64,000 bases of DNA, taken from Corallium rubrum. Lineage: Eukaryota > Cnidaria > Anthozoa > Scleralcyonacea > Coralliidae. The notes under the pieces were generated by a model. The model was not told where the DNA came from. It worked only from the letters and a program-made list of their open reading frames with translations, and made no database searches. Of the stretch, positions 12,047 through 21,880 are shown piece after piece. The DNA is taken from NCBI GenBank assembly GCA_964035015.1, contig CAXIUP010000272.1, positions 248,001 to 312,000 on the forward strand, given 5' to 3'. Position 1 is the first letter of the stretch; every line of letters starts with the position of its first letter. Both the position numbers and the translations under genes were made by a program.

Positions 12047-12580
12047 TTAAACGTTTTTAATAAGGTCGGCTTCTGTTATTGTATCTAGTAGGCATTCGTA
12101 CTTTATAAGGCGCTTTATAAGGATTTTGAGAGTCGTTCCTGAGGCGCAGTGTGATGTACAAGGAGTCTTCGTTTTGACTATTATTGTTTTCTGTTTCATG
12201 TGAGCTTTCTCCTCCATGCGAGTCTTCGTTGTCTGAGTTGTTTTACAAGGGAATATACAGGGCGATTGTTTACTTGATACTGTCAAAATTTTACACTTCG
12301 AAGAGTTGAACTTCATATATGACTTTCATTATTCCACCTATCAAGACTATGTAGATCGCACTGTAAAGCCATGGAGTCAGTCAAGGAAAGTATGGACCGA
12401 TACACTTTAGAATCATCAGCATAAAAGGCTATGTTTGAGTTAGGTGACAGCGTATCCGACAATGTATTTATAAGGATGGGGAACAAAATAGGTCCTTAAA
12501 TACTTCCCCGAGGGACACCCGAGGTGACTGAAGACATTCGGAGGCGACGTCATCCGGCAATTACCATTCGCTGAAGCCGA
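12047..12580 (-). pseudogene. LINE reverse transcriptase fragment
   Basis: On the minus strand, 12580-12320 encodes in broken frames the end of a non-LTR reverse transcriptase: a GVPRGS-like block near 12510, GPILFPILIN near 12485 and the catalytic FYADDSK at about 12427-12408. It then continues into 12316-12047, which starts MKFNSSKCKILTVS, the block that normally follows the catalytic motif in LINEs. Stops interrupt the frame and both ends are lost, so this is a dead fragment. The clade cannot be fixed from this length. Confidence 0.75.
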
Positions 12581-13456
12581 TTGCTTAGATAGCTCAGGGG
12601 CGGATTTAGGAATTTGAAAACGTCAGTCAAACTTGTGGTCCAGAGTTGTAGGGGGGTCCGGGGGCATGTTCCCCCTGAAAATTTTTGAAACTGGGGTCTC
12701 TAAAATGGTATTCCCCGCGATCTGACAGTACATCTGAGCATAATTTTGAAACTTTTAAAACATATTTTTAATAGCACATTTTAACAAAATATTTTGTCCA
12801 AATTCGATGTTTTTTCTTAACTTTATTGAGAAAACCATACAGCATTTATACGTATATTTACAAAACTAACTAAAATATTAGTTAGCCAAACGAGACAGGC
12901 GTAAGGCGCAAACAACCCATGCTTTCTAAAAATTAACTAATTATTCATTGTCTCAAAGACCTTTTAATGTTATCTACCGACTACCAATCCATACCATGAT
13001 ATAAGCTTAGATAAACCTGAGGTCATATTTCACGAATACGCCGCCGTTAAAATGTATCTCATCAAAGCAAGATAGCGAGACTAACAATGATTTGAAAACA
13101 GTATTCATTTCAAAATCATGAAAAGAAAGATCCAATTTAACGTTGAACTAAACCTTGGCTTAAGGATCAACTGACCTTTCAAATTCATATACTGTAACTG
13201 TAAGAGCTCCTGGCAAGCGTAAAATATGCTAACTGATGGCCCCTAATAGGGTAGTTCAAGGGGTTTTTCCACCATATTGCAAGGGGTGGAAAACCATTGG
13301 GGCGAGCGCGCGGCCATACCTATTTATCGTTGTTAAAATCATGGTGAAACTCGCGAAGCAAGAAGTATATCGCTTCGGTTTTTGTCAAATTCGTCTTTAA
13401 TCGTCATTTGATCACTCTCCTGTAAGCAGTTGGTATGTTCGTTCTTTGATTTTAGA
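12581..13456. other. Non-coding, repeat-like
   Basis: No gene is visible. 12630-12690 holds a G-rich then C-rich stretch of a type seen again in fragments near 2.88 kb and 47.17 kb, where a G-run and a C-run flank a short CATG-containing core. This is likely a dispersed non-autonomous repeat. 13245-13320 is locally GC-rich. The remainder shows nothing recognisable. Confidence 0.35.
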
Positions 13457-14205
13457 CATTATCGCTGATAACCAACGTGTAGAAACGCTATAATACTAAA
13501 GTTTCCTCAACTGAGGAGTGACTGCGCTGTTATGACGGGCACGAAGTACTGAGTGACGATTTCAGCAACGCAATGTAAAACTTTACCTCCAACTCTTGTA
13601 AATCACTCAAACTTCAAGCGTATAGTAACCAGAAGTTCATCTTCATCATCTGAAGTCTGAAATATCCTCTTTCTCGTTATCAAACTAAGTGTATTATCAC
13701 TATTATGTATACGATTCCCTTCTCGCAGGAAAGGTATACTGCGTTTCAGGTTACTCGTGTTTTATATTTCTCTGTCTTCTCTGTTCTATTGACTATTATT
13801 TGTACACGCTAACTCGCATATACAGGGTGGAAACTCTTTAAATATAGTCTAAGTCTAGCTAAAGTATAAAGATAGAATAGCACATATTTATTGTATTTTT
13901 ATCGAATTAAAGGCATAATTTATTTTGAAGAACGAAGCAATTTTATTTTGGACAAATGTTTGCTTACGCCAAGTTTCTGCCGAAATCTGGTGATTTGACT
14001 GGTTATTAACGACCAAATTTTAAGATAATACCTCCTCACCCAACATTCTGGACTGCGTTGTTGTTGTTGTAGCATTATCCCACTATACAGCGAGGCGTTT
14101 TGTCTCTGCTAAAATCAACCGCGTCTCGTGTCTGCCACAACGGCGCAGCCACCCCTCAGTTGAGGGCATTATAGCATTTCTACACGTTGGTTTTCAGCGA
14201 TAATG
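13457..14205. repeat. Inverted-repeat (MITE or foldback) element, 0.75 kb
   Basis: The left end reads CATTATCGCTGATAACC at 13457 and continues through AACGTGTAGAAACGCTATAAT. The right end, read on the other strand from 14205, gives CATTATCGCTGAAAACC and continues through AACGTGTAGAAATGCTATAAT. The arms stay similar for about 85 bp, including CTCAACTGAGG in both. The interior has no long open frame. This fits a non-autonomous DNA transposon with long terminal inverted repeats. Confidence 0.65.
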
Positions 14206-14348
14206 GTCTCATTAGAACTTTGGCATGGTGAAAAATGGTTTTTCCTTCAACCCGACAAAGTCAGGTCAATTTTTCTGCGAGGTTACCAAGCTCGTTGCCA
14301 GCTTTCACAGTTTCGCGCGCCTTGCCCGTATTTTTTTCGGCGGCCATT

Positions 14349-14607
14349 ATGGCCGATACAATGGCGACTCAAGATCCGGATGAACAAGCAGCTGTTCAAG
14401 CGGCTGCTGAGCAAATATATCAACAACCGATTACGACAGAATTTACCACCGAGCAACTTGGATGGCCTAACTCCAAACTTAGACTTTATACGATGAATGG
14501 GGAATGGTATCCTAAAGTAGACCAGGTCCTGCAGGAATTCGACATCAAAAGTCATGTGGAGAAAAATGCTTTTAAGTCATATATTGACAAACTTTTAGCA
14601 GAGCAAG
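14349..14607 (+). CDS. Unassigned first-exon-like ORF
   Basis: An ATG at 14349 opens an 86-codon frame that runs into a GTAAAT donor at 14608, phase 1. The protein starts with a Gln/Ala-rich acidic stretch, then has a compact region with TEQLGWPNSKLRLYT and YPKVDQVLQEFDI. I do not recognise the family. The ATG lies in the context CGGCCATTATGG, as in many gene starts. It directly follows the inverted-repeat element, so it may be a host or transposon first exon whose partner exons I could not find. If the donor is not used, the frame continues to 14657. Confidence 0.35.
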
Positions 14608-14657
14608 GTAAATGGCCAGTTTTGTTGTTTGCCATCTTGAATAAAATTATTTATTAA

Positions 14658-15246
14658 TGGTTTAGATAGTGAATTAGTGACGTGCCAAATGTAATGTAGA
14701 TTTTGCATAATCTTTTGTTCAAGCTGATTCGGTCATGTGAAACCAGGCCATTTGGGCTTCGGTTCATTCTCAGGTATAGTGTAATATGTAACTTTGGCCA
14801 CGTTGAAATTAAAATTACAGCTTTCTTTCATCAGTATCAAACTATCATACCCTTAGTTGACAATTTTATCACGAAAGCATTGTTTGTGATCAACAGTAGT
14901 CTGCTTGTAATTTTTTGATGACATCTTTGCTTGTTGTTCGAATAGAAGATTGTAAACAGATTATTTTTACAAGCAGATAAACTAGTGTTTTTGGACAGCC
15001 TGCTCCAAAATTGCTGTATATTGTAATTTTTTGCTTTTTAACTCATTAGCCCATTCCTGCAATCCTGTGTAAGACAACCTTATTCTTTTATTGTTTCTAC
15101 CAGTTGAGGCTGGCCTAGGCAAGAATGGGTTAAGGGGCAAGGCCTACTGGCAGTGTACCAGTACAGTTGTTTTTTTGGCTAGTGCCAGATTATTTTCCTA
15201 ATAGTTTTTATTACAGTCAAGCCAGATGTTGTTTACTGCACGAGTT
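14658..15246. other. Non-coding with dispersed palindromic motif
   Basis: No gene is recognised. 15048-15133 contains CCCATTCCTGC and, 70 bases on, its complement GCAAGAATGGGTTAA, a mirrored pair also seen singly at 1852-1870 and 31565-31585. This suggests ends of a small dispersed element. Confidence 0.4.
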
Positions 15247-15514
15247 TGCAATATTGACAGTAACATTGCCAATGTTGACTTGCAAATGGTACATGGCGAC
15301 TCCTTGGCAAGTTGTTAAATTTGCTTTAAATATCAAATATCGAATTTCACGTAACATGAAGTTTACTTAGAGTTAGTTGTTCTGACTTTCAGTAGAACTT
15401 CATATTATATGAATTTCGAAATTTAAAGTGTGAAATAATTTTTAGCAACTTGCCAAGAAGTTGCCGTGTCCTGTTTGCAAGTCAACATTGCAATGTTTGT
15501 GTATCAATATTGCA
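15247..15514. repeat. 268-bp hairpin-forming MITE-like element
   Basis: The left arm begins TGCAATATTGA at 15247 and passes through GTTGACTTGCAAA and CTTGGCAAGTT. The right arm, read inward from 15514 on the other strand, begins TGCAATATTGA and passes through GTTGACTTGCAAA and CTTGGCAAGTT. Similarity continues to the centre (CGAATTTCACGTAACATGAAGTT against CGAAATTCATATAATATGAAGTT). Nearly the whole element can fold on itself. No coding content. Confidence 0.75.
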
Positions 15515-15995
15515 AGGAAAGAACATGTGGGAAAGGACATCTGAGTTGACTGTAATATTGCATGTAAAGATATTGGATAAGACTCAAGATTGGTTTATTG
15601 AAAATTTACTTGGTTTTTATATGTTGCAGGCTTTGATAAACCATTTTTGTTCAAAAACAACAAAAGCAAGGAGCGTCTCTACATCTTGCACTCAGCAGCA
15701 ATTACTCTATTGTTGATGTTCCGGGTAAAAAGTCATAGTGATGAACAAAGGGATGCCGCCTCATTAATATTCAGCGTGACTCACGCACCATGACTCACGC
15801 ATGACGAACGCCTGTGACATGATTGGGCAAGATTGGAATAATTATAGTATACATGAAGCTATATAAGCTCGGACATTACGATGCAGTTAGGATTACACCA
15901 GGTCTGGTCTGCTAAGTTCGTTGGATGAATCTATACTTGTTCGAGACTTTAGAGAAATATTGGAACGTTTGTTGAAAGCCGTTTAGAACTGAGAC
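15515..15995. other. Upstream region of the Cys/His protein gene
   Basis: No gene before 15996. From about 15750 a dispersed sequence starts (GGGATGCCGCCTCATTAA), which is repeated at 21916-21933 and resembles 11.46 kb. A TATATAAG at 15860-15867 lies about 136 bases upstream of the next ATG and could be the TATA element of its promoter. Confidence 0.4.
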
Positions 15996-16478
15996 ATGAA
16001 TACTCGACGATCTAGAAACCGTAAATGTGAATCCTGGGGAAATAAAGTACATGTTGACGAAGTGTCCATTGTCGAATACCCAAAGCTGTTTTCATTGATA
16101 GAGACCATATACACTGACGCCATCGCCACTGAAATCGAGAAATTATGCGAAGAAAACTGTTGTGGTTGTAAGATTGATCACCCCAGTCAGCGCCAGCATG
16201 ATTGCCTCATGATGACCGAGGAAGAAAGGTGGGAATTGTACTGCAAAGATGCCATTGCATTTGTAAACGATAAACGATTGATTTGGGACGAGTTTATTGA
16301 AGCGACAAGAGTACTAAAGATCAGGTGTCATAAAGATGCTCTTGAACGTTTAAGACATTTAGAAAACACGTCAGAGTCCATATTGTATGCACTGTGGCAA
16401 TTTTATAGTAATGCGGAGAATCCAGAAACGAAACGTATTCTAGGATATCTTTCTTACTGGGGAGAAAGTAATAAATGA
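15996..16478 (+). CDS. Cys/His-cluster protein, 160 aa, unknown function
   Basis: An intact 160-codon frame. Residues about 49-69 form a tight cluster with pattern C-x3-C-C-x-C-x4-H-P-S-Q-x3-H-x-C (CEENCCGCKIDH), which looks like a zinc-binding site. The rest is predicted mostly helical and charged. A related but diverged protein is encoded at 18073-18585 and a decayed tail of a third copy lies near 23.1 kb, so this is a repeated family. The surrounding sequence is the same repeat family that carries the ATPase copies. That suggests, but does not show, a gene of a mobile or viral element. No enzymatic motif was recognised. Confidence 0.6.
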   Translation: MNTRRSRNRKCESWGNKVHVDEVSIVEYPKLFSLIETIYTDAIATEIEKLCEENCCGCKIDHPSQRQHDCLMMTEEERWELYCKDAIAFVNDKRLIWDEFIEATRVLKIRCHKDALERLRHLENTSESILYALWQFYSNAENPETKRILGYLSYWGESNK

Positions 16479-17349
16479 TTTTCTTGTATAAATGTCGTGT
16501 TTTGTCTTAATATGGCTAATAATTGTAGATTTCAAAGCAAACCTTCGTTTATTCGTAGGAAGATAGAATGAGGAATCACTTCGAAAAGCCATGAAAAGAA
16601 CGATTTTAAATGTCGAAACAACTAAAGGCAAAGCGATTTGTTACTTTGAATGCGTTGCTACGATTTCTGTTACTAAGTGTGATATTTGAATATTTATCCT
16701 CAGTGCACGTGCAGGAGACAAAAGAGAAACCCATTAGGGGTCATTAAGAGCATTAAGCGCTTGGGCAAGTCTAGTCGAGAAGGTCATTAACAGTGTTACC
16801 ATAGGGAAACCACGTCGCGTCCTTCATTCGCCTCAGGCTCCTTTGGGAGTCTCTTAACCCTAACTTTTATCCAACCCCCCAACCCTAATTCTTAAACCAG
16901 CCCCCCCCCCGTGTAATAAATACATCATTCCCGATAGCTCTCTAACTGATTTCCGAAGTTCCAAATGTTTGACAAACGGTGTCTTTCACGTGTGGGATTT
17001 CTGGAGTATACACCTCCTATTTTAAGTCTTTAGGCATGAGAATATCTCGTTTGTATTCTTTCAATAATGGTAGCTCTTAAAAGATTGTAATTTTTAAAAT
17101 GTGATTTGTTTAAAGAAACGTTTTTTATAATAAGACTAAATAAGGAGATCAAGTTTCAAAAATATATAATTTCATATTTACCATTACACAAATTAATCGC
17201 AGAATTAATGGAGAAAGTCTTTAGCGTTGGGCGTCTCTACGTGTAAAGGATTATTTTTAATCTTCGCAGATAAACTGCTTGGTCTCCATAAGCAGTACGT
17301 TTACTCAATCACAACTTTTCAAAAGTTTGTATAAGCACTAATGTTATAT
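16479..17349. repeat. Non-coding repeat, homologous to 22.45-23.69 kb
   Basis: No gene is visible. Blocks here recur in the same order at 22.45-23.69 kb: AAGATAGAATGAGGA (16560 and 22477), CAGTGCACGTGCAGGAGAC (16703 and 22891), AGTATACACCTCCTATTTTAAG (17005 and 23535, small differences) and TCGCAGATAAACT (17266 and 23590). They look like diverged copies of one unit. CCCCCCC runs occur near 16900. Confidence 0.6.
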
Positions 17350-17784
17350 CTAAAACTGCTTTGTCTCTTCGTATAACATATCCCTTGACGGTTCGAATAT
17401 CCACTCGATATAAGCGTTGGGAAATCGTACTAGCGTAGTTTCTCTTCTTTTCCTTCTTTTCTCCAACTGCATATTAGCATAAATTGTTAAACAATATGAT
17501 ATTTTATCGTTTCGATAAGAGCACCGTTTTTCAAATGTCTGCTTTTCATTCAGACACCAAGGCTCTGTCACTTTCTCTTGACATATTATGATCATTCTCT
17601 GTAGTGTCTTTCTTTTCTTTAGTTTTAAGTTTGTATATGCTCGAAGTAATTGTGTGTTTAAATCTTCGGCCCTGCGGTTTTCTATAAGCTGATGATCCCG
17701 TAGGTAAAGTCGAAGGTTTATCGCTCGTCTCCATTCTTTATTTTCTTCTTCGTACTTTTCTTCACTCATCATGAAGAAAATCAC
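17350..17784 (-). CDS. Hypothetical charged protein, 144 aa
   Basis: An intact minus-strand frame with no recognised domain. The first half is rich in Glu, Arg and Lys with helical character (EEKYEEENKEWRRAINLRL, LKLKKRKTLQRMIII). The second half has scattered Cys (WCLNEKQTFEKRCSY, YCLTIYANMQLEKRRKRR). It lies between the two Cys/His-cluster genes in the repetitive 15.7-23.7 kb block. Its 3' flank (17262-17349) has a counterpart near 23.6 kb without the ORF. It may be a gene of the element or chance; length and start context alone give moderate support. Confidence 0.4.
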   Translation of the reverse strand: MIFFMMSEEKYEEENKEWRRAINLRLYLRDHQLIENRRAEDLNTQLLRAYTNLKLKKRKTLQRMIIICQEKVTEPWCLNEKQTFEKRCSYRNDKISYCLTIYANMQLEKRRKRRETTLVRFPNAYIEWIFEPSRDMLYEETKQF

Positions 17785-18072
17785 CGCAACGACTAAACCT
17801 TTGTTGACAACAAGCAGTAACCAAAACGTATAGGCGTCTATTACGGTTGTATACCATTATATGCTGAGTGCAATGTTGCCAATGTTTGTATAAGTGCATG
17901 TACACTAATGATGTTAATGACTCATTAGCAATTTAAACAAAAAAGCGAGTCTGAGCAAGTTTGGGCGACGTCAGAGTTTACACAAACAAATCCTAATTAA
18001 TATGCTTATTCACGACGTCGGTTTTCTCGGCGTATCATTTGCTTACTATTTGCTGTTGGAGTAAGACCGCAG
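17785..18072. other. Spacer between divergent small genes
   Basis: Nothing recognised except the likely shared upstream region of the minus-strand gene ending at 17784 and the plus-strand gene starting at 18073. AT-rich. Confidence 0.3.
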
Positions 18073-18585
18073 ATGGAGGGTTTATATGCAAAATTGTTTT
18101 CAATGTTCGAAGCTATTTACAATGAAACTTTGTGGGAAGAATATTCGAAGCTTTGTCGTGAAAAATGCAATGGTTGTAGGACTAACCATCCTAGTCACAA
18201 ACAACATAGTTGCCTAACAGATGAGCAACGGAGATGGTGCTACGAAGAGACCAGGACAAACGTCGACGAACGAATCTGGATAGAGTTCAACGAAGCGGGA
18301 GAGGCGTTGAAATTATCAAATCAAAGAGACTCTCAAAAAACTTCAGAGACAATTGTCGAGCCGAAGGAAATTGACGACTCGCCAAATATTATTTCTATAG
18401 ATTATCTGTTCTGTTTAGCTGTCCATTAAAGTCTCTGTACGAAGTGAAAGACACTGGTGTAAAATTTACGAGTATGATAAAGAATCCTCGGGAGGCTTAC
18501 GAGGAGTATCTTCTTGAAAAGGCTAGAAACTTAATGACGAAAAGCAATCTGAACTATAATGCTATAATGCTATATGTGATGTGAG
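18073..18585 (+). pseudogene. Second Cys/His-cluster protein, frameshifted near its end
   Basis: Paralogue of the protein at 15996. The ATG at 18073 opens 118 codons containing C-x3-C-x2-C-x4-H-P-S-H-x3-H-x-C (CREKCNGCRTNH), the same zinc-cluster spacing with one Cys fewer and one Gln changed to His. The frame stops at 18429. A second frame from about 18440 to the TGA at 18583-18585 reads as a plausible tail (SLYEVKDTGVKF, EAYEEYLLEKARNLMTKSN). A similar tail, also decayed, occurs near 23105-23165. The frameshift near 18410-18440 suggests a pseudogene; an unspliced intron is less likely. Function unknown. Confidence 0.5.
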
Positions 18586-18822
18586 AACATTACCGAGTTA
18601 ATCCAAAGTTAAATTATGTTTTAAGTTTTAAAAAAAATTACTTGGACTATATAGTGTGTAAGAAAGATGTGTAATTTTATACGCGTGTAATTTTATCTGA
18701 AGAAAAATTCGTAAAGACATATTATAATAGTTCTTTGTAGTTTATTTTCATATTTATAACAAATTACAATGCATATTGACAGCTAATTATTTACATAAAC
18801 TGTGCTGCGTTTACGATTTCTT
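18586..18822. other. Non-coding spacer
   Basis: AT-rich spacer between two converging genes; nothing recognised. Confidence 0.3.
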
Positions 18823-19257
18823 CTAGCGCACCCACTTCTTAGAGACATCGTTTGTTTCTCTGTTGTCAAAGCACTGCTCGCTCTTTATAGGGAATTTTGA
18901 TATTTTCCGTTTTTTGCGTTGTTTATTATTTACGGACTCCCCATGCTGCTCTCTTAGATAATTATTGAAGTTTGTTGCCATTTCCTCTTGTCCCGTTATA
19001 ATGCTTTTCAAAGTTTTCTCCATATTTAGTTCTGTGCTGTCTGCAATAGTTTCTTTACTCTGTAAAGGAACACATATTCCAATTTTACTCCATTTTAGCC
19101 ATTTAGCGCGTTCTTTGATATCCATGTGATGTACTTGATCAAGATGATTTGCTAGCCTTGCAAGATTAGTGCTCCCACAACCGAAGACAGGACAGTTTCT
19201 ACATGTGCGACTCATGTTTAGTTGTTTACTCGAGCAATGACAGAAAGCATTTGACAT
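18823..19257 (-). CDS. Zinc-finger-like protein, 144 aa
   Basis: An intact minus-strand frame. Residues about 16-46 show a C-x2-C-x4-C core then paired His (CRNCPVFGCGS, NHLDQVHH), consistent with a C2H2-type finger. It is followed by IKERAKWLKW and a Lys/Arg-rich tail (NKQRKKRKISKF) that could be a nuclear localisation signal. It lies immediately left of the palindrome with the ATPase copies. The family is not recognised with certainty; DNA binding is an inference from the finger. Confidence 0.5.
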   Translation of the reverse strand: MSNAFCHCSSKQLNMSRTCRNCPVFGCGSTNLARLANHLDQVHHMDIKERAKWLKWSKIGICVPLQSKETIADSTELNMEKTLKSIITGQEEMATNFNNYLREQHGESVNNKQRKKRKISKFPIKSEQCFDNRETNDVSKKWVR

Positions 19258-19619
19258 TTTTTGGCATGTTAGGTGCTTTTATTAGGCCCTTTTAGGCCCT
19301 ATTTGGCCTTTTCTGACCCGTTTAGGCCTTTTGGCCCGTTCAGAGATACCCCCTCCCCATCACCCTCGGGGCACCTTCCAAAGATACTACCAATACCCCT
19401 GGGGTGCCCCCAAAGATATCCCCATCACCCCTGGTAACTTATACATTTAACCTGTACAAAAGAAATATCAGAAAGACATACACATTATTTGTAAATACTT
19501 TATTGAACTTCAGCATAGTACAGAAGATAATGTTTCAACGATTTAACAGTAACTTTAATTCTTATAAATGGTTTCATTCCAGTACTATGGCGTTTAGATT
19601 GATTGTAGCAGTACACTAG
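19258..19619. repeat. Pyrimidine-rich repeat and 3' flank of the ATPase unit
   Basis: 19270-19340 repeats the words AGGCCCTTTT and GGCCTTTT. 19350-19430 repeats ACCCCTGGGGTGCC-like words. From about 19437 the sequence matches the flank of ATPase copy 3 (25172 onward: ACATTTAACCTGTAC, AAGACATACACATTATTTG), so it is part of the duplicated unit. No gene. Confidence 0.55.
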
Positions 19620-19751
19620 TTTTTTGTAATACTCGTTTCTTTCGTTTGATGAAATCTAAACATATATTCAAAATACACCGTCCTATAGCCTTTAATAAAC
19701 CATTATCAGTATGTCTCAATGTCGCTTTTCTCAGGTATTGAGCACTTATTT

Positions 19752-20562
19752 TTATACCCTGGGTTGATATACATAATGTGTATCAGTCGGAAATATTCCG
19801 GATCTTACTCGCATTTCATCGGGACATGTCGGCGTGAGATCGACAAACAGGTAAGAATACGGCTCTTTGGTTGCCATCTGGTAGGCTTGCTGGAAAAACT
19901 TTGTGTTTTCTGGATACAACTGTTTAGCAAGATGAGTCACTTGACTTGCATCACGACCATTTTTTGTTAGGACAAAGTAACTAGCGTTGAGAGAGATGGT
20001 ACGATGGTCTTTGCTTTGATGAAATAAGTTTTGCACAATATAAATCACGCTGAGATTACCATGGTGCGATTTCTTCGTGAACAGTTTGGCAATAATCGTA
20101 TCTTTTTCTCCCATCATGTCATCAATGATAAATAGATTTCTTATTTGGGGATTAATACTATCCAATATAGATTCGAATAAACCTTGCACAAACTGAATCC
20201 CAGGAATAAGAAGTTCCATTTTAGGAAACATATTGGTACTCAGAATAAAAATAAATTATATTTTCTGGGACAGGGTCGATCATGATTTGGGCGCTGGCTA
20301 ACAATTCCTTGACAAAAGTTGTCTTCCCAGTCTTGGTCCCAGAGACCAAGAGCCCAAAGAGATGTGTTAATTGTATGGAGTATGTCTTTTTGTTGTCTTG
20401 GTAATTCTATGCGGTTCCATCAAGTGGCGAATGCTTAAATGTAGAATCAGTAGACATCGTTTGTATTGGCCGATCTCCCCCATGCAGCAGGACCTTTATG
20501 TGGCGTTGTAAATTAAATTGTCTTGAAAAGCTCTTTCCGCAAATATTACAAGCGCGTGGCAT
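19752..20562 (-). pseudogene. C2H2 finger + packaging-type ATPase, copy 1
   Basis: Starts at the ATG at 20562. Residues 1-25 form a C2H2 finger (CNICGKSF, HIKVLLH). A Walker A loop reads SGTKTGKTTF in one uninterrupted frame with ELLASAQIMIDPV after it. Walker B reads LFIIDDMM, and HHGNLSVIYIVQNLF and HRTISLNASYF follow, the order seen in A32/FtsK-like packaging ATPases of Maverick and adintovirus-type elements. Breaks: a TAG in the linker near 20411 and a small deletion near 20225-20235 shortly after the Walker A region. Compared with copies 2 and 3, this one lacks their extra bases next to Walker A, so here that segment is the better preserved. The product would pump DNA into capsids; this copy cannot make it. 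Confidence 0.75.
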
Positions 20563-20930
20563 GTTCACACAACAACTCTCAAATTACTTGTGAAAATGTC
20601 TGGGAGAAAAGTACGATTATATCCTAGAGTTTCTTCTCTAATGTATGTGACATACCAAAACGAACCAATGCGCAGCTGAACGTCACTTGGACGTTACTTA
20701 GACGCCGCCTCTAAGGGGATTTACTCACGAGTTACTCATTTACTCATGAGTTACTCATTTACTCATGAGTTAATCCCTTAGACGCCGCCGTCTAAGTAAC
20801 GTCCAAGTGACGGTCACCTGCGCATTGGTTCGTTTTGGTATCCCACATGCATTAGAGAAGAAACTCAAGGATATAATCTTACTTTTCTCCCAGACATTTT
20901 CACAAGTAATTTGAGAGTTGTTGTGTGAAC

Positions 20931-21745
20931 ATGCCTAGCGCTTGTAATATTTGCGGAAAGAGCTTTTCAAGACAATTTAATTTACAACGCCACATAAAGG
21001 TCCTGCATGGGGAAGATCGGCCAATACAAACGATGTCTACTGATTCTACATTTCAGCATTCGCCATTTGATGGAACCGCATCGAATTACAAAGACAACAA
21101 AAAGACACTCCATACAGTTAACACATCTCTTTGGGCTCTTGGTCTCTGGGGGGACCAAGACTGGGAAGACAACCTTTGTCAAGGAATTGTTTGTTAGCCA
21201 ACGCCCAAATCATGATCGACCCTGTCCCAGAAAATATAATTTATTTTTATTCTGAGTACCAAGACACGTTTGCTAAAATGGAACTTCTTATTCCTGGGAT
21301 TCAGTTTGTGCAAGGTTTATTCGAATCTATATTGGATAGTATTAATCCCCAAATAAGAAATCTATTTATCATTGATGACATGATGGGAGAAAAAGATACG
21401 ATTATTGCCAAACTGTTCACGAAGAAATCGAACCATGGTAATCTCAGCGTGATTTATATTGTGACAAACTTATTTCATCAAAGCAAAGATCATCGTACCA
21501 TCTCTCTCAACGCTAGTTACTTTGTCCTAACAAAAAATGTTCGTGATGCAAGTCAAGTGACTCATCTTGCTAAACAGTTGTATCCAGAAAACACAAAGTT
21601 TTTCCAGCAAGCCAACCAGATGGCAACCAAAGAGCCGTATACTTACCTGTTTGTCGATCTCACGCCGACATGTCCCGATGAAATGCGAGTAAGATCCGGA
21701 ATATTTCCGACTGATACACGTTATGTATATCAACCCAGGGTATAA
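20931..21745 (+). pseudogene. C2H2 finger + packaging-type ATPase, copy 2
   Basis: Mirror copy in the right arm. The ATG at 20931 opens the C2H2 finger (CNICGKSF, HIKVLHG). Against copy 1 it has 2 bases fewer in the linker near 21110, 3 extra bases in a G-run at the Walker A loop (SGGTKTGKTTF) and 4 extra bases near 21190 that shift frame. From about 21200 the ATPase frame is open to 21745 with LFIIDDMM (Walker B) and the conserved SLNASYFVLTKN block. The long open C-terminal part and high identity between copies point to recent duplication. Pseudogene by the indels. Confidence 0.75.
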
Positions 21746-21880
21746 AAATAAGTGCTCAATACCTGAGAAAAGCGACATTGAGACATACTAATAATGGTTT
21801 ATTAAAGGCTATATAGGACGGTGTATTTTGAATATATGTTTAGATTTCATCAAACGAAAGAAACTAGTATTACAAAAGTA

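Larger units (their letters stand above)
19620..21880. repeat. 2.2-kb palindrome of two ATPase gene units
   Basis: The left arm (about 19620-20740) and right arm (about 20745-21880) are near-identical reverse complements. Outer ends read TAATACTCGTTTCTTTCG at 19627 and CGAAAGAAACTAGTATTA at 21854. The centre is TTACTCATGAG words with GACGTTACTTAGACGCCGCC on one side and its complement on the other. Arms differ by scattered substitutions and a few small indels. Each arm carries one zinc finger-ATPase gene transcribed outward from the centre. Confidence 0.85.

Noticed and set aside
19719..19970. 83-aa frame on the strand opposite to ATPase copy 1 (also at 21527 and 25459)
   Set aside because: It is the antisense shadow of the ATPase C-terminal part; it recurs only because the gene recurs.
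19620..21880. CRISPR-like or phage attachment structure
   Set aside because: The repeats are two long arms of one palindrome, without spacers; the genome is eukaryotic.
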